This document shows, piece by piece, positions 1 to 7,146 of a DNA stretch of 10,882 bases. A program made the position numbers and the translations under genes. The notes under the pieces were generated by a model that saw only the letters and a list, made by a program, of their open reading frames with translations, was not told the origin of the DNA and made no database searches. The stretch lies in the NCBI GenBank assembly GCA_016875755.1, contig VGOX01000043.1, forward strand, positions 1 to 10,882. Reading direction: 5' to 3'. Numbering within the stretch: position 1 is the first letter of the stretch; each line of letters starts with the position of its first letter. This DNA is from Chloroflexota bacterium (GTDB lineage Bacteria > Chloroflexota > Anaerolineae > Anaerolineales > Villigracilaceae).

Positions 1-593
1 ACTACATCGAGACGAAAGTACCCGAGCGCCTCATCCTGGACTTTGAAACGATCGCCAAAGCCCCAGCTTTTATCCGTGCTGCGGGCATTACCGATGTCAT
101 GTCGATTGCCACTGGCGCATGGGATTGGAAGTTCGCGCATGAGCAGGGCAAGAATCCCACTGGTATGGAGTTCATCCCATGGGTGTACGATAACGCCCAA
201 TCCATTTTAAGCGGTGTGCTTGATTGCGCCGAAGCCGCAGGGCGCGGTGACCATGACGGACTCAAAACGTTGTATGACTGTTTGGCGATGGAAGTTCAGT
301 TGTGCAACCAGGTCGGTCACTCCCGCCCCGAAGAGGGGAGCGAGCACTACTTCGCATATGCCGTGGAAAACGAAATGGGGCACGGACTCCCGCACGGCGA
401 CTTGGTCGGACCTGCCATTTTACTCATCGCCAAACTGCAAGGACAAGACATCGCGCCGCTGGAAAAAGCCTTGAAAGCCTGCAATGTGCCGCTGGACAAT
501 ATTCCGCAAGATATGGTTGAACGCACGTTGAAGATTTTGCCTGATTATTCAACGAAACATAATTTATCTTTCGGAATTGCACACACACTTTGA
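1..593 (+). CDS. Iron-containing/glycerol-1-phosphate-type dehydrogenase, C-terminal part (5' end outside window)
   Basis: The reading frame is open from the left edge (first whole codon at 3) to TGA at 591-593, giving 196 residues. The N-terminal nucleotide-binding half is missing. What is visible is the all-helical metal-binding domain of the iron-containing alcohol dehydrogenase superfamily. A GITD segment carries Asp31 (numbered from the window edge), followed by AWDW, then GSEH with His115 and PHGDLVG with His131. Asp plus two His about 16 residues apart is the metal-ligand pattern of the glycerol-1-phosphate dehydrogenase/AraM branch. The family reduces dihydroxyacetone phosphate or oxidises related polyol phosphates with NAD(P). 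The substrate here cannot be read from the sequence. An internal ATG at 99 is in frame but is not the true start, because conserved family sequence lies upstream of it. The stop codon is partly built from the repeat tract that begins at 592. Membership of the superfamily is fairly sure; the AraM/G1PDH assignment is moderate. Confidence 0.75.
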   Translation, partial: YIETKVPERLILDFETIAKAPAFIRAAGITDVMSIATGAWDWKFAHEQGKNPTGMEFIPWVYDNAQSILSGVLDCAEAAGRGDHDGLKTLYDCLAMEVQLCNQVGHSRPEEGSEHYFAYAVENEMGHGLPHGDLVGPAILLIAKLQGQDIAPLEKALKACNVPLDNIPQDMVERTLKILPDYSTKHNLSFGIAHTL

Positions 594-640
594 CCGCAGA
601 CGACCGACGGCAGACTGCGGTCAACGGTCGGCGGTCTGCC
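592..640. repeat. Palindromic heptad repeat, copy A (GAC heptads then GTC heptads)
   Basis: Seven consecutive 7-base units in perfect phase. Four start with GAC (at 592, 599, 606 and 613) and three start with GTC (at 620, 627 and 634). Because GTC is the complement of GAC, the tract is an imperfect palindrome centred near 614: arms 592-611 and 617-636 match at 14 of 20 positions. The first 24 bases match 2751-2774, inside the mannosidase gene, at 23 of 24 positions. The first two bases complete the TGA stop of the upstream gene. Confidence 0.85.
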
Positions 641-653
641 ATCAAGACTTTTT
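609..653 (+). terminator. Possible terminator-like stem-loop in the leader
   Basis: Bases 609-618 can pair with 631-640: ten pairs, one of them a U-G wobble, GC-rich, with a 12-base loop. Five T residues follow at 649-653. The gap of about 8 bases between stem and T-run is longer than in a classical intrinsic terminator, so it may only attenuate, or may do nothing. It overlaps heptad tract A, so the stem could simply be a property of the repeat. Position between two genes of possibly unrelated function favours a boundary role. Confidence 0.35.
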
Positions 654-686
654 CATCATTACATCCTTCATAATTCATCCTTGAGG
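651..686. repeat. Heptad repeat in mannosidase leader (NTTCATC-like)
   Basis: Units tttcatc (651), ttacatc (659), cttcata (666), attcatc (673) and cttgagg (680) follow each other at 7-base spacing, with one extra base at 658. The last unit contains GAGG (683-686), the only ribosome-binding-site candidate for the mannosidase ATG at 691. Its spacing of 4 bases is short. The tract fills the space between copy A and the start codon, so no ordinary leader sequence remains. Confidence 0.5.
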
Positions 687-690
687 CTCC

Positions 691-3600
691 ATGTATCACA
701 AACAACGCTGGACACCCGAAAAGATCAAACAACGACTTGAACTTATCTCGCCATTGGTTTACATCAAGAGCAAGGCATTGCCATCATTCAAATATGCTGA
801 ATTGGCAAGTCCGCTGACTCACCCGCCCATCGAAACAAACGTTGACGATTCTTCATGGAAAGAAATTGGCGCCAACGAATACTGGGGTTCGTGGATGCAG
901 GATTTTGTCTTGCGCATGAAATTTACTGTCCCTGAATTTATGGATGCATCGCAACCAATCGCTCTGTTTCTTCCGCTTGGCGAAGCGGGTGACTTCTCAC
1001 ACCCCGAATGTCTCGCCTATGTGGACGGAGTCCCATACGCTACATGCGACCGTCATCACCAGGAAATTTTGCTCAAACCTGAATGGCATGACGGTAAAGA
1101 ACACACCCTCACCCTGCACGGCTGGACGGGTTTGGGCGGCATGGAACATGGCGACTTCTTCACAAAGTTATACATGCGCCCCTGCGCCGTCGTGCAGATC
1201 CATCAGCCCACCCGCGAACTCATTGCCCTTGCCCGTATTGCCCTTGAAACTGCAAATCATCTCGATGAGAACAACCCCGCTAGGCATCATCTTCTCACTG
1301 CCCTCAATGATGCCTTCATTGCACTGGATACCCGCCGTCCGACGCAAGACTCGCAAGAGTTTTATAACAGCGTTGAGCCAGCCATCAAAATTCTCCGATC
1401 TCAAATCTCCTCTGCTGGCGTGCCATTGGACGTCGTCATCCACGCGACAGGTCATGCCCACATTGATGTTGCCTGGTTGTGGACGCTGGGTCAGACCAGA
1501 CGAAAATCAGAACGCACATTCCACAACGTCATCCGTTTGATGGAGCAATTCCCTGATTACCATTTCAGCCAATCACAACCGCAACTGTATCAATTTATAA
1601 AAGAAGACCAGCCGCAACTCTTTGAGACCATCAAAGAAAAAATCAAAGAAGGGCGCTGGGAACCCATGGGCGGCATGTGGGTCGAAGCTGATTGCAACCT
1701 GAGCGGCGCCGAATCACTGGTGCGCCAATTTCTTTTGGGACGCACATTTTTCCGTGAGCACTTCGGTAGGGATGCCGAAACGCCTGTGCTGTGGCTGCCC
1801 GATGTATTCGGTTACGCATGGGCGCTTCCGCAACTCATCAAGCAAGCGGGTCTCAATTATTTCATGACCATCAAGATCGGATGGAGTCAATACAACCGCC
1901 TCCCATACGATACGTTCATGTGGCAGGGCATTGACGGCACACAAGTGTTGACTCACTTCAGCACCGTCCCTGACCCTGGCATGTATGCCAGTACCTACAA
2001 CGCCATGGCAGATGCCCGCGAAGCGCTTGGCACATGGAAGAATTTTCTGCAAAAAGATTTACATAAAGATCTGCTCATGGCATACGGTTTCGGTGATGGC
2101 GGCGGTGGTCCCACCCGCGAGATGCTCGAAAACATCGAAGTGATGAAAAACTTTCCGTCACTTCCTCAGGTCAAACAATCTAGAGTCCAAACTTATTTTG
2201 AATCGCTTGAACACGACCTGACTGAAAAGAATCGCACGCCCATCTGGAATGGCGAACTGTATCTCGAATATCATCGCGGAACCTATACCACCCAAGCCCG
2301 CAACAAACGCGCCAATCGCAAAAGCGAATTTCTTTTGCACGACGCAGAGTTTATTTCCACCTACGCCGCCATACTCACCGATCACCAATATCCAATTGCC
2401 AATTACCGCGAAGCGTGGCAAACCGTCTGCCTCAACCAATTCCACGACATCATCCCAGGTTCGAGCATCGGACCCGTTTACGAAGAGTCTCAAGCTCAAT
2501 ATGCCGAACTCACTCAGAACGTGACGCAACTCCGCGACCAAGCCCTGCAAGCTATCGCTTCTCATTTGGATGCAGACTTGATTCTTGTCAATCCGACTTC
2601 GTTCACACAACAAGCCTTGGTCTTCGTCCTTGGCGATTCATTCCAACGCTTCACACTTAACGATCAGCCTGTCCCTGCGCAACAAACTGACTCTGGCTGT
2701 TGGCTGGATGTGGGCGAGATGAGTCCGTATAGTGTGGTTAGTTTGAAGAAGACCGCAGACGACCGACCGCAGACCGAACAAAGCGGTCTTCCGTCCGCGG
2801 TCAGCGGTCATGTATTGGAAAACAACTTCCTGCGCGTTGAATTCAATCAAGACGGCGACATAACAAGAATCTTGGACAAACAAGCCAACCGCGAAGTTCT
2901 GCCGCCCAATACTATCGCCAATCAATTCCAAGCCTTTGAAGACCGCCCCATGACCTACGACGCCTGGGATATTGATATTTATTACGACGACAAAATGTGG
3001 TTTGCAGAACCTGCCTCATCCATTCAGGTCATCGAGCATGGCGAATTGCGTCAGACAATTGAGGTCAAACGCAAGGTGATGAACAGCGTAGTGACTCAGC
3101 GGATCTCGCTCAACCACAACTCGCCGCGGCTGGATTTCGATACCCACGTCCAATGGCAGGAACGCTTTACCCTCTTAAAGGTTGCCTTTCCTATAGATAT
3201 TCTCTCTCCTCAAGCAACCTACGAAATCCAATGGGGCAATGTCACCCGCCCGACTCACCGCAACACCAGTTGGGACTGGGCACGCTTCGAGACCTGCGCC
3301 CACAAATGGGTGGACCTCTCCGAAGGCGATTACGGCGTGAGTCTGCTCAACGATTGCAAATATGGGCACGACATTCACGATAACGTCATGCGTATAACCC
3401 TGCTGCGATCGTCCACCATCCCAGACCCCATGGCAGATTTTGGCGAGCACGAGTTTAAATATAGCTTGTATCCGCATGTAGGTGGTTGGAATGAAGCGAC
3501 GCAACGGGAAGCGTATTTGTTGAATGACCCGATCATCGTTTACGAGTCGAAAGTCGAAGGTCAAAAGTCAGAGCAACTAATTTCTAGTCTCCAATCTCTA

Positions 3601-3858
3601 ATCTCTTGTTCTTCACCCAACATCATCATCGAAACCGTGAAGCAAGCTGAAGACGGAGACGGAATTATCGTCCGCTTGTATGAAAGCCAGAGGAAGCGCG
3701 GACAAGTTCAAATCACGTTCAGAAGCGACGTTGAGTCGGCTTGGGTGACGAATCTGCTTGAGGAAAACGAATCCGCTTTGAGCGTGGATAAGGATTCAAT
3801 CATTCTGAATTTGAAACCATATCAGATTGTGACGTTGCGTATCAAGGAGAAGAAATGA
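691..3858 (+). CDS. Alpha-mannosidase, glycoside hydrolase family 38, cytoplasmic
   Basis: A 1055-residue retaining exo-alpha-mannosidase, the normal length for the large Ams1/bacterial branch of GH38. A beta-rich N-terminal domain (about 60-200) precedes the catalytic domain (about 250-520), a helical middle domain (about 525-610) and beta domains of the C-terminal half. The zinc ligands are readable: GHAHID gives His257 and Asp259, WLPDVFG gives Asp371 (also the nucleophile), and QFHDIIPG gives His585. A GFGDGGGGPT motif around Asp469 is typical of this branch and near the active site. No signal peptide is present, so it acts on imported mannosides. The start at 691 follows a weak GAGG and gives a normal N-terminus. 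Three or four heptad-repeat tracts lie within the gene at domain linkers, two of them coding low-complexity linkers (residues 688-706 and 953-975). It is the first gene of the operon and its TGA overlaps the next ATG. Family is sure; substrate linkage is unknown. Confidence 0.96.
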   Translation: MYHKQRWTPEKIKQRLELISPLVYIKSKALPSFKYAELASPLTHPPIETNVDDSSWKEIGANEYWGSWMQDFVLRMKFTVPEFMDASQPIALFLPLGEAGDFSHPECLAYVDGVPYATCDRHHQEILLKPEWHDGKEHTLTLHGWTGLGGMEHGDFFTKLYMRPCAVVQIHQPTRELIALARIALETANHLDENNPARHHLLTALNDAFIALDTRRPTQDSQEFYNSVEPAIKILRSQISSAGVPLDVVIHATGHAHIDVAWLWTLGQTRRKSERTFHNVIRLMEQFPDYHFSQSQPQLYQFIKEDQPQLFETIKEKIKEGRWEPMGGMWVEADCNLSGAESLVRQFLLGRTFFREHFGRDAETPVLWLPDVFGYAWALPQLIKQAGLNYFMTIKIGWSQYNRLPYDTFMWQGIDGTQVLTHFSTVPDPGMYASTYNAMADAREALGTWKNFLQKDLHKDLLMAYGFGDGGGGPTREMLENIEVMKNFPSLPQVKQSRVQTYFESLEHDLTEKNRTPIWNGELYLEYHRGTYTTQARNKRANRKSEFLLHDAEFISTYAAILTDHQYPIANYREAWQTVCLNQFHDIIPGSSIGPVYEESQAQYAELTQNVTQLRDQALQAIASHLDADLILVNPTSFTQQALVFVLGDSFQRFTLNDQPVPAQQTDSGCWLDVGEMSPYSVVSLKKTADDRPQTEQSGLPSAVSGHVLENNFLRVEFNQDGDITRILDKQANREVLPPNTIANQFQAFEDRPMTYDAWDIDIYYDDKMWFAEPASSIQVIEHGELRQTIEVKRKVMNSVVTQRISLNHNSPRLDFDTHVQWQERFTLLKVAFPIDILSPQATYEIQWGNVTRPTHRNTSWDWARFETCAHKWVDLSEGDYGVSLLNDCKYGHDIHDNVMRITLLRSSTIPDPMADFGEHEFKYSLYPHVGGWNEATQREAYLLNDPIIVYESKVEGQKSEQLISSLQSLISCSSPNIIIETVKQAEDGDGIIVRLYESQRKRGQVQITFRSDVESAWVTNLLEENESALSVDKDSIILNLKPYQIVTLRIKEKK
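1392..1412. repeat. Heptad repeat inside GH38, TCTCNNN x3
   Basis: Three units, tctccga, tctcaaa and tctcctc, lie in exact 7-base phase. They encode part of residues 234-241 in the linker between the N-terminal domain and the GH38 catalytic domain. The unit type is the same as at 3588-3608 in the same gene. With 21 bases, three heptads keep the reading frame. The tract is short, so chance similarity is possible. Confidence 0.5.
2376..2410. repeat. Weak heptad repeat inside GH38 (NNCCAAT-like)
   Basis: Units caccgat, caccaat, atccaat, tgccaat and taccgcg follow in 7-base phase. They encode residues around 562-573, between the catalytic domain and the middle domain that carries His585. The encoded protein looks close in length to what the family usually has here, so this may be sequence drift or coincidence and not an insertion. 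Confidence 0.35.
2751..2809. repeat. Palindromic heptad repeat, copy B, in frame inside GH38
   Basis: GAC-starting heptads at 2751, 2758, 2765 and 2772, one non-matching unit, then GTC-starting heptads at 2786, 2793, 2800 and 2807. Arms 2751-2770 and 2783-2802 are complementary at 16 of 20 positions around a 12-base loop, centred at 2776.5. The first 24 bases match copy A at 23 positions, and the layout is the same. The tract encodes a Thr/Asp/Gln/Ser-rich linker (about residues 688-706) immediately before the C-terminal beta domain that begins near HVLENNF. If the ninth unit is counted, the length is 63 bases, which is frame neutral. Confidence 0.85.
3546..3608. repeat. Composite heptad repeat inside GH38 C-terminal region
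   Basis: Four GTC-starting heptads (3546, 3553, 3560, 3567), two linking heptads, then three TCTC-starting heptads (3588, 3595, 3602), all in one 7-base phase over 63 bases (21 codons). They encode a low-complexity Ser/Gln/Lys/Leu-rich stretch (about residues 953-973) between two beta-rich segments, just before SSPNIIIET. The mixture of two unit types suggests two tracts that met or a composite element. Confidence 0.75.
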
Positions 3859-4853
3859 GAATCGCATTTGCAGGCACGGGTTATATCAATAAAGTCCATG
3901 CACAGGCGGCGCAGAATTTGGGGTTGGAATTGGTGGCTGTTGTGAACCACAAAGTTGATTCGATGATTGAGTTTGGAAAACGTTTTGGTATTACCAGACA
4001 ATATGAAAGCGTTGAGGCAATGCTCAAAGACGGAGGCGTGGATGCTCTCGTTGTTTCAACACCGAACTATTTGCATGCGCCACAGACGATTGCCGCGTTG
4101 AACGCGGGTGTGCATGTAATGGTCGAGAAGCCGATGGCGATGAACGCGCCAGAGGCGGAGCAGATGAATGAAGCCGCAGAAAAATCTGGCGCGGCGTTGA
4201 TGGTGGCGCATTGCTGGCGCTTCGACCCCGATGTGTTGTGGTTGAAAGAACAATCTTTGAAACTTGGGCGCATTATTCGTACGAAAGGCTATGGCGTGCA
4301 TACGCATTGGGGTCCATCGGGCTGGTTCACGCAAAAAGAATTCGCAGGCGGTGGCGCGATGGCGGATATGGGCATCCATGCGTTGGATACGGCTCGCTTT
4401 TTATTGGGCGACCCGAAGCCTGTTTCTGTGTATGCAAAAATCGGGACGTACTACAAAGACTTCGATGTGGACGATACGGGGGTCATCATCGTTGAATGGG
4501 ATAACGGAGCGACATCGTACATTGAATCAGGTTGGTGGCAGACTCATAGCGACGGTCCCGAAGCGGCGACGCAGTTGTATGGGATGGAAGGATTCGGGCA
4601 GTTATTCCCAACCAAACTGGTGTTACCAAACGAAAAAGAACAAAAATTAGACGAGATCGAATCAGGTTTTGAATTCCCACGCAAGGAACATTGTCCGCAG
4701 AGTTTGTATGATGACCAGTTGAAATATTTTGTTGAATGTGTGCAGAATAATCAAAAGCCAAACCCTGGTGGATTGGAAGGACTCATGAATATGAAAGTTG
4801 TGGATGCGGCGTATGAGTCTAGCAAAATAGGAATGGTTGTGATACTCAAATGA
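3855..4853 (+). CDS. Gfo/Idh/MocA-family NAD(P)-dependent oxidoreductase
   Basis: A 332-residue sugar or polyol dehydrogenase of the glucose-fructose oxidoreductase/inositol dehydrogenase family, of usual length. The Rossmann fold opens with FAGTGYIN (residues 5-12), in which the third glycine of the usual GxGxxG is replaced. EKP at 91-93 supplies the nucleotide/substrate Lys92. The catalytic pair appears as DMGIH with Asp171 and His175. The C-terminal half is the substrate-binding beta sheet domain. The start is set by a four-base ATGA overlap with the mannosidase stop and by AAGGAG at 3844-3849, so translation is coupled. Family members oxidise or reduce a ring hydroxyl of free, phosphorylated or glycosidically bound sugars, and some make 3-keto glycosides. 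Position next to glycosidases supports a role on the released sugar or the intact glycoside. The exact substrate is not recognisable. Confidence 0.92.
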   Translation: MRIAFAGTGYINKVHAQAAQNLGLELVAVVNHKVDSMIEFGKRFGITRQYESVEAMLKDGGVDALVVSTPNYLHAPQTIAALNAGVHVMVEKPMAMNAPEAEQMNEAAEKSGAALMVAHCWRFDPDVLWLKEQSLKLGRIIRTKGYGVHTHWGPSGWFTQKEFAGGGAMADMGIHALDTARFLLGDPKPVSVYAKIGTYYKDFDVDDTGVIIVEWDNGATSYIESGWWQTHSDGPEAATQLYGMEGFGQLFPTKLVLPNEKEQKLDEIESGFEFPRKEHCPQSLYDDQLKYFVECVQNNQKPNPGGLEGLMNMKVVDAAYESSKIGMVVILK

Positions 4854-5830
4854 AAATCTGTATCGTTGGCGGCACGGGCAACATCAGTCAGCCCATCGTC
4901 AAACTTCTGCTTGAAAAGGGGCATGATATCACGCTCTTCAATCGCGGACAAACAGCAAAAGCGCCCGCAGGTGTACGCATCATCACGGGCGATCGCAACA
5001 ACCGCGAAGACTTCGAACGCAAGATGCAAGCCGAGAAATTCGACGCGGCGATCGACATGATCTGCTTCACCGCTGAAGACGCGGCTTCGAGTGTGCGGGC
5101 ATTTCGTGGAGTGGGCTGGTTCGTGCAGACCTCCACAACCTGCACATACGGTATTCAATACGACTACCTCCCCGTGGATGAGACCCATCCACTGCGCCCG
5201 AACACTGAATACGGACGCAACAAAGTCGCGGCAGACCATGTCTATCTCGAAGCGTATCATCGCGAGAAGTTCCCTGTAGTCATTATCAAGCCATCCACAA
5301 CATATGGACCTGTGCAGGGAATGTTGCGCCAGATTTGCTGGGATTTCTCATGGATTGACCGTGTGAAGAAGGGCAAACCTGTCATCATTTGCGGTGACGG
5401 TTTTTCGATTCACCAGCATCTGTACGTGGACGATATCGCCCATGCCTTTGTCGATGTGATCGGTAAGGAGCACACCATCGGGCAGACTTATAATGCCGTC
5501 AATCGAGGATATGTCACCTGGCTGGATTATCACAAACTTGCCAATAAAGTCCTTGGCAAAGATGTAGAGTTGATCGGTATTCCGTTTGAAGACCTCAAAC
5601 GGCTCAACGTCCCAGCCATGGGCATTCTTGAAGATGAGTTTGCTTACAACGATTACTACTCGTCCGAAAAATTATTCCGCGATGTGCCTGAATTCAATCC
5701 ATGTATTTCGTTGGAACAAGGCATGACCCAGGTCTTTGAAGACATGGAACGCGAAGGGCGTATTCCCAATTCAGACGAAGTGACCTGGGAAGATGAGATC
5801 ATTGCAAAATATCGAAAGTTATATCAATAA
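4850..5830 (+). CDS. NAD-dependent epimerase/dehydratase-like extended SDR
   Basis: A 326-residue Rossmann enzyme of the extended short-chain dehydrogenase group. The dinucleotide-binding loop is GGTGNIS (residues 7-13), with Ser in place of the last Gly, as in the atypical CSP41/isoflavone-reductase-like branch. TSTTCTYG (94-101) and YGRNK (121-125) hold the Ser/Thr and Tyr-x3-Lys catalytic elements in their normal order. The family epimerises, dehydrates or reduces nucleotide sugars or free keto sugars. Without a nucleotide-sugar pathway nearby, action on a keto sugar made by the preceding Gfo/Idh/MocA enzyme is a reasonable inference. The start overlaps the upstream stop by four bases (ATGA) and has no clear ribosome binding site, so coupled re-initiation is likely. 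The stop TAA is followed at once by the GGAG of the next gene. The fold is sure; the substrate is unknown. Confidence 0.88.
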   Translation: MKICIVGGTGNISQPIVKLLLEKGHDITLFNRGQTAKAPAGVRIITGDRNNREDFERKMQAEKFDAAIDMICFTAEDAASSVRAFRGVGWFVQTSTTCTYGIQYDYLPVDETHPLRPNTEYGRNKVAADHVYLEAYHREKFPVVIIKPSTTYGPVQGMLRQICWDFSWIDRVKKGKPVIICGDGFSIHQHLYVDDIAHAFVDVIGKEHTIGQTYNAVNRGYVTWLDYHKLANKVLGKDVELIGIPFEDLKRLNVPAMGILEDEFAYNDYYSSEKLFRDVPEFNPCISLEQGMTQVFEDMEREGRIPNSDEVTWEDEIIAKYRKLYQ

Positions 5831-5838
5831 GGAGCAAT

Positions 5839-7128
5839 ATGAAGATCACAGTCATTGGCGGTGGGTCAACGTACACGCCCGAACTTGTAAATGGATTTCT
5901 TGCCCGAGTAGAGTCACTTCCCATCCAGGAACTTTGGTTGATGGATATTGATAAGGAACGGCTCGACATCGTCGGTGGGTTTGCGCAGAGAATGGTCAAG
6001 GCGAAGGGAGAACCGTTTAAGGTGATCCTGTCCACGGTCCAGAAAGAGGCGATTGCGGGTGCATCTTATGTCACCACGCAATTGCGAGTCGGCATGATGC
6101 CTGCCCGTCGCGGAGATGAATATCTCGGTCTGCGTCACGGCTTGATCGGGCAGGAGACCACGGGCGTGGGCGGCATGGCGAAAGCGCTGCGAACCATCCC
6201 TGTGATTCTTAGTATTGCGAATGATATTCGGGACGTTGCTCCTGGCGCTTTGCTTGCAAATTTCACCAACCCTGCAGGGTTGGTGACCGAAGCGTTGAAT
6301 CGTTACGCACCTGATGTGCCCGCAGTGGGGGTGTGTAATGTGGGTATCACCACCAAGATGGAAATTCTCGAAGGCTTGGAAAAAGTGACTGGAAAAAAGA
6401 TCGAAGACCATCGCGCTGTGTTGAATACGCTTGGGCTGAACCATCTCACCTGGCATCGCGGCTTCACGGTGGATGGCGAAGAGATGTGGCAATATATTTT
6501 CCCCGCCTATCTCGAAGAAGTTAAAAAGGAAGCGGAGCCTGAGTGGGACATCCGCACACTTGAAACGCTTGGCATGATTCCAAACTATTACCTGCAATAT
6601 TTTTATTACACCGAAAAGAAATTCAACGAACAGAAGAAATGGCCTCCGTCACGCGCTGAACAGGTGATAGAGATCGAAAAGGATTTATTGCGCGATTACG
6701 CCGACCCAAGCCTGACCGAGCCGCCCGCCGACTTGATGAAGCGCGGCGGTGCATATTACTCTACATTGGCGACCCAGCTCATTAATTCACATTACAACAA
6801 TTTAGGCGAAGTGCATGTAGTGAACACACGAAACAACGGATCCGTGAAGGACTACCCCGCAGATTGGGTCTTGGAACTGCCCGCCAAAGTGGACGCCAAG
6901 GGGATCCATCCGCTTCCTGCTGACCCGTTGCCTGCTTCGTGCTTCGGGCTTGTCTCTCAGGTGAAGATGTACGAACTACTGACGGTCGAAGCCGCGGTGC
7001 ATGGTGATAGGAATGCGATGTATCAGGCTTTGTTGACGAATCCACTTGGACCCAGTGCGGATAAGGTGCAGGCAGTGATGGATGATATGCTGGAAACGAA
7101 TAAGCAGTGGCTGCCGCAATTTAAGTGA
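5839..7128 (+). CDS. Glycoside hydrolase family 4, 6-phospho-beta-glucosidase type
   Basis: A 429-residue NAD- and divalent-metal-dependent glycosidase of usual GH4 length. It opens with the Rossmann motif GGGSTYTPELV (residues 7-17). GQETTGVGGMAKALRTIP and NFTNPAGLVTEAL are hallmark segments of the 6-phospho-beta-glucosidase branch. Metal ligands fit Cys166 (VCNVG) and His202 (GLNHLTW), and the tyrosine-rich PNYYLQYFYY segment (248-257) holds the expected catalytic base. GH4 enzymes oxidise C3 of the sugar with NAD, eliminate the aglycone, then reduce C3 again. The branch includes ChbF of E. coli, which cleaves chitobiose 6-phosphate. The Val after ETTG and Gly after CNV differ from the usual Pro residues. 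AAGGAG at 5829-5834 overlaps the preceding stop codon and sets the start. The gene directly after is a ChbG-type deacetylase. A phosphorylated substrate is probable but not certain, since no PTS is visible. Confidence 0.93.
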   Translation: MKITVIGGGSTYTPELVNGFLARVESLPIQELWLMDIDKERLDIVGGFAQRMVKAKGEPFKVILSTVQKEAIAGASYVTTQLRVGMMPARRGDEYLGLRHGLIGQETTGVGGMAKALRTIPVILSIANDIRDVAPGALLANFTNPAGLVTEALNRYAPDVPAVGVCNVGITTKMEILEGLEKVTGKKIEDHRAVLNTLGLNHLTWHRGFTVDGEEMWQYIFPAYLEEVKKEAEPEWDIRTLETLGMIPNYYLQYFYYTEKKFNEQKKWPPSRAEQVIEIEKDLLRDYADPSLTEPPADLMKRGGAYYSTLATQLINSHYNNLGEVHVVNTRNNGSVKDYPADWVLELPAKVDAKGIHPLPADPLPASCFGLVSQVKMYELLTVEAAVHGDRNAMYQALLTNPLGPSADKVQAVMDDMLETNKQWLPQFK

Positions 7129-7146
7129 CAGGTGAAAGGTGATGAT
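7126..7146. repeat. Heptad repeat at GH4/ChbG junction (TGANNGG-like)
   Basis: Units tgacagg, tgaaagg and tgatgat are in exact phase. The first three bases are the TGA stop of the GH4 gene, and the second and third units form the ribosome binding site of the next gene. This is the longest gap in the operon (23 bases) and it is almost entirely repeat. Confidence 0.5.
7135..7143 (+). promoter_or_regulatory. Repeat-derived ribosome binding site for the deacetylase gene
   Basis: AAAGGTGAT at 7135-7143 contains AGGTGAT, fully complementary to the usual 16S rRNA 3' end, with 8 bases to the ATG at 7152. It lies within the heptad tract, so the repeat supplies the translation signal and supports the chosen start. 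Confidence 0.65.

Noticed and set aside
640..675. A promoter in the mannosidase leader (CATAAT at 669-674 with a weak upstream box near 644-649).
   Set aside because: The upstream box is a poor match, the spacing is about 19 bases, and the AT-rich hexamer is part of the heptad tract. It is not strong enough to list.
1221..1244. Direct repeat of attgccctt 15 bases apart.
   Set aside because: It encodes a regular helix (IALARIALETA) and has no copies elsewhere in the window. Codon bias explains it.
2168..2195. A further heptad-like run in GH38 (gtcaaac, aatctag, agtccaa).
   Set aside because: The units do not agree with each other beyond two or three bases and the encoded segment looks like ordinary catalytic-domain sequence.
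5914..6597. A 227-residue open frame on the minus strand across the GH4 gene.
   Set aside because: It is antisense to a clear conserved enzyme, has no recognisable domain, and reflects codon bias of the + strand gene.
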